DNA of 64,000 bases. It comes from Carnobacterium sp. CP1. GTDB taxonomy: Bacteria > Bacillota > Bacilli > Lactobacillales > Carnobacteriaceae. The stretch's first letter is position 1; each line of letters begins with the position of its first letter. The notes below the pieces were generated by a model. The model was not told where the DNA came from. It worked only from the letters and a program-made list of their open reading frames with translations, and did no database searches. Made by a program: the position numbers and the translations under genes. The stretch covers positions 1,302,001 through 1,366,000 of the forward strand of contig NZ_CP010796.1 of NCBI RefSeq assembly GCF_001483965.1. The letters run 5' to 3'. This document shows, one piece after another, positions 63,019 through 64,000 of the stretch.

Positions 63019-64000
63019 ATGGTAGATGAACAAATTATTAAATATGATGCACCAACAGTAGAACAAGAAATCGATGTTATCAGCACTTATCGACTTGAAG
63101 ACCAAGCTCGCGAAGTAGTGCCTAAAGGCGGGTTTGATTATATCTCAGGTGCTTCTGGTGAAGAATACACATTAAAACAAAACAACGAAGCTTGGAAACG
63201 CAAAGGTATTTTGCCTCGTGTATTAGCGGATGTCGAAAATCCTGATACTTCAACTTCTATTTTAGGCCATGACATCAAAGTACCATTTATCATGGCCCCA
63301 ATCGCAGCTCATGGGTTAGCTCATGCAACTAAAGAAGCCGGAACAGCTAAAGGAATCGCTGAATTTGGCGGAACGATCATGTCCATCAGTGCTTACTCAG
63401 GAGCTACATTTGAAGAAATCGAAAAAGGCTTAGACGGCAGCCCACGGTGGTTCCAAATCTACATGAGTAAAGATGACGAAATGAATAAAAACATTTTAGA
63501 CGAAGCAAAAGCTGATGGCGCTACAGCAATCATCTTAACAGCTGATGCAACATTAAGCGGCAACCGTGAAAAAGACATGCTGAATAAATTCGTTTACCCA
63601 TTTGGTATGCCGATCGTATCGCGTTACTTGACTGGATCAGGTAAAAATATGTCTCTGAACAATATTTATGCTCAATCAAAACAAAAAATCTGTCCAGCAG
63701 ATGTTAAATTCATTTCTGATTATTCAGGATTGCCTGTCTTTGTTAAAGGGATCCAAACTCCTGAAGATGCTGTCTTAGCTATTGGTGCTGGAGCAGCAGG
63801 TGTCTGGGTTTCTAACCACGGAGGCCGTCAATTAGACGAAGCACCGGGTTCATTTGATACATTAGCTGAAATTTCTAAAGCAGTCGCTGGTCGTGTTCCA
63901 ATCGTATTCGACAGTGGCATTCGTCGTGGAGAACACATCTTCAAAGCGCTAGCAAGCGGTGCTGACATCGTTGCTGTAGGTCGTCCAGTATTATATGGAT
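63019..64000 (+). CDS. lox: L-lactate oxidase (FMN-dependent), 3' end outside window
   Basis: 327 residues are visible of an expected 370-390. An FMN-binding TIM barrel of the alpha-hydroxy acid oxidase family has [51 protein letters not shown], the catalytic [15 protein letters not shown] and [20 protein letters not shown]. It oxidises L-lactate to pyruvate with oxygen, giving hydrogen peroxide. It follows lrgA-lrgB in the same direction with an AAAGGA-type box and is likely co-transcribed with them. Confidence 0.92.
   Translation, partial: MVDEQIIKYDAPTVEQEIDVISTYRLEDQAREVVPKGGFDYISGASGEEYTLKQNNEAWKRKGILPRVLADVENPDTSTSILGHDIKVPFIMAPIAAHGLAHATKEAGTAKGIAEFGGTIMSISAYSGATFEEIEKGLDGSPRWFQIYMSKDDEMNKNILDEAKADGATAIILTADATLSGNREKDMLNKFVYPFGMPIVSRYLTGSGKNMSLNNIYAQSKQKICPADVKFISDYSGLPVFVKGIQTPEDAVLAIGAGAAGVWVSNHGGRQLDEAPGSFDTLAEISKAVAGRVPIVFDSGIRRGEHIFKALASGADIVAVGRPVLYG

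Overview
The window looks like the chromosome of a low-GC Gram-positive lactic acid bacterium, most likely Carnobacterium or a close relative (inference). The reasons are the AT-rich base use, strong AGGAGG-type ribosome binding sites, a complete lower mevalonate operon, murB next to potABCD, Lac-family and Glc-family PTS permeases, L-lactate oxidase, and several CcpA (cre) sites. No rRNA, tRNA or CRISPR was found.

Layout. 1-4135: a minus-strand set of YfhO-like protein, GtrA and GtrB, which together make a three-component cell-envelope glycosylation machine. 4381-9210: phosphoglycerate mutase, a lone CopB-type copper ATPase behind a cop-like operator, a predicted small RNA, and a disulfide reductase-like flavoprotein with a substituted C-terminal motif. 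9490-14507: an unusual sugar or polyol locus holding an SDR dehydrogenase, an FGGY kinase and a PTS-type EIIB-EIIC permease whose EIIB phospho-cysteine is replaced by Asp, facing a divergent ROK regulator. 14684-17775: ndk, an SDR/MarR divergent pair and the UV endonuclease uvsE.

17858-23469 is a decayed integrative element in the 3' end of guaA, bounded by 13-bp direct repeats. It carries a broken tyrosine integrase, a SieB-like membrane protein, a frameshifted DUF4062 protein and a TerB-N/TPR protein. guaA and coaA follow.

26301-32167 runs on the plus strand: a TctA-like permease with a small partner, then mvk-mvaD-pmk-fni, which turns mevalonate into isopentenyl and dimethylallyl diphosphate. 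32374-39184 holds housekeeping and transport genes: GNAT, thioesterase, AzlCD, FNT channel, pyrimidine nucleoside phosphorylase, rpiA and an ASCH protein. 39462-45058 is the polyamine importer potABCD with an XRE-cupin regulator and murB. 45329-50145 has an RluA-type pseudouridine synthase, KtrAB potassium uptake, a Gfo/Idh/MocA oxidoreductase and exonuclease III.

50200-60111 is a beta-glucoside region: a HutC-type GntR regulator, two Lac-family EIIC permeases, and a GH1 and a GH4 6-phospho-beta-glucosidase, with recognisable operators and cre sites. Between them lies a P-type cation ATPase behind a yybP-ykoY-type manganese riboswitch. 60792-64000 pairs a LysR regulator with lrgA-lrgB and an L-lactate oxidase that runs off the window edge, which suggests lactate/pyruvate handling. 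Two copies of a dispersed intergenic repeat lie at about 35.1 and 60.5 kb.
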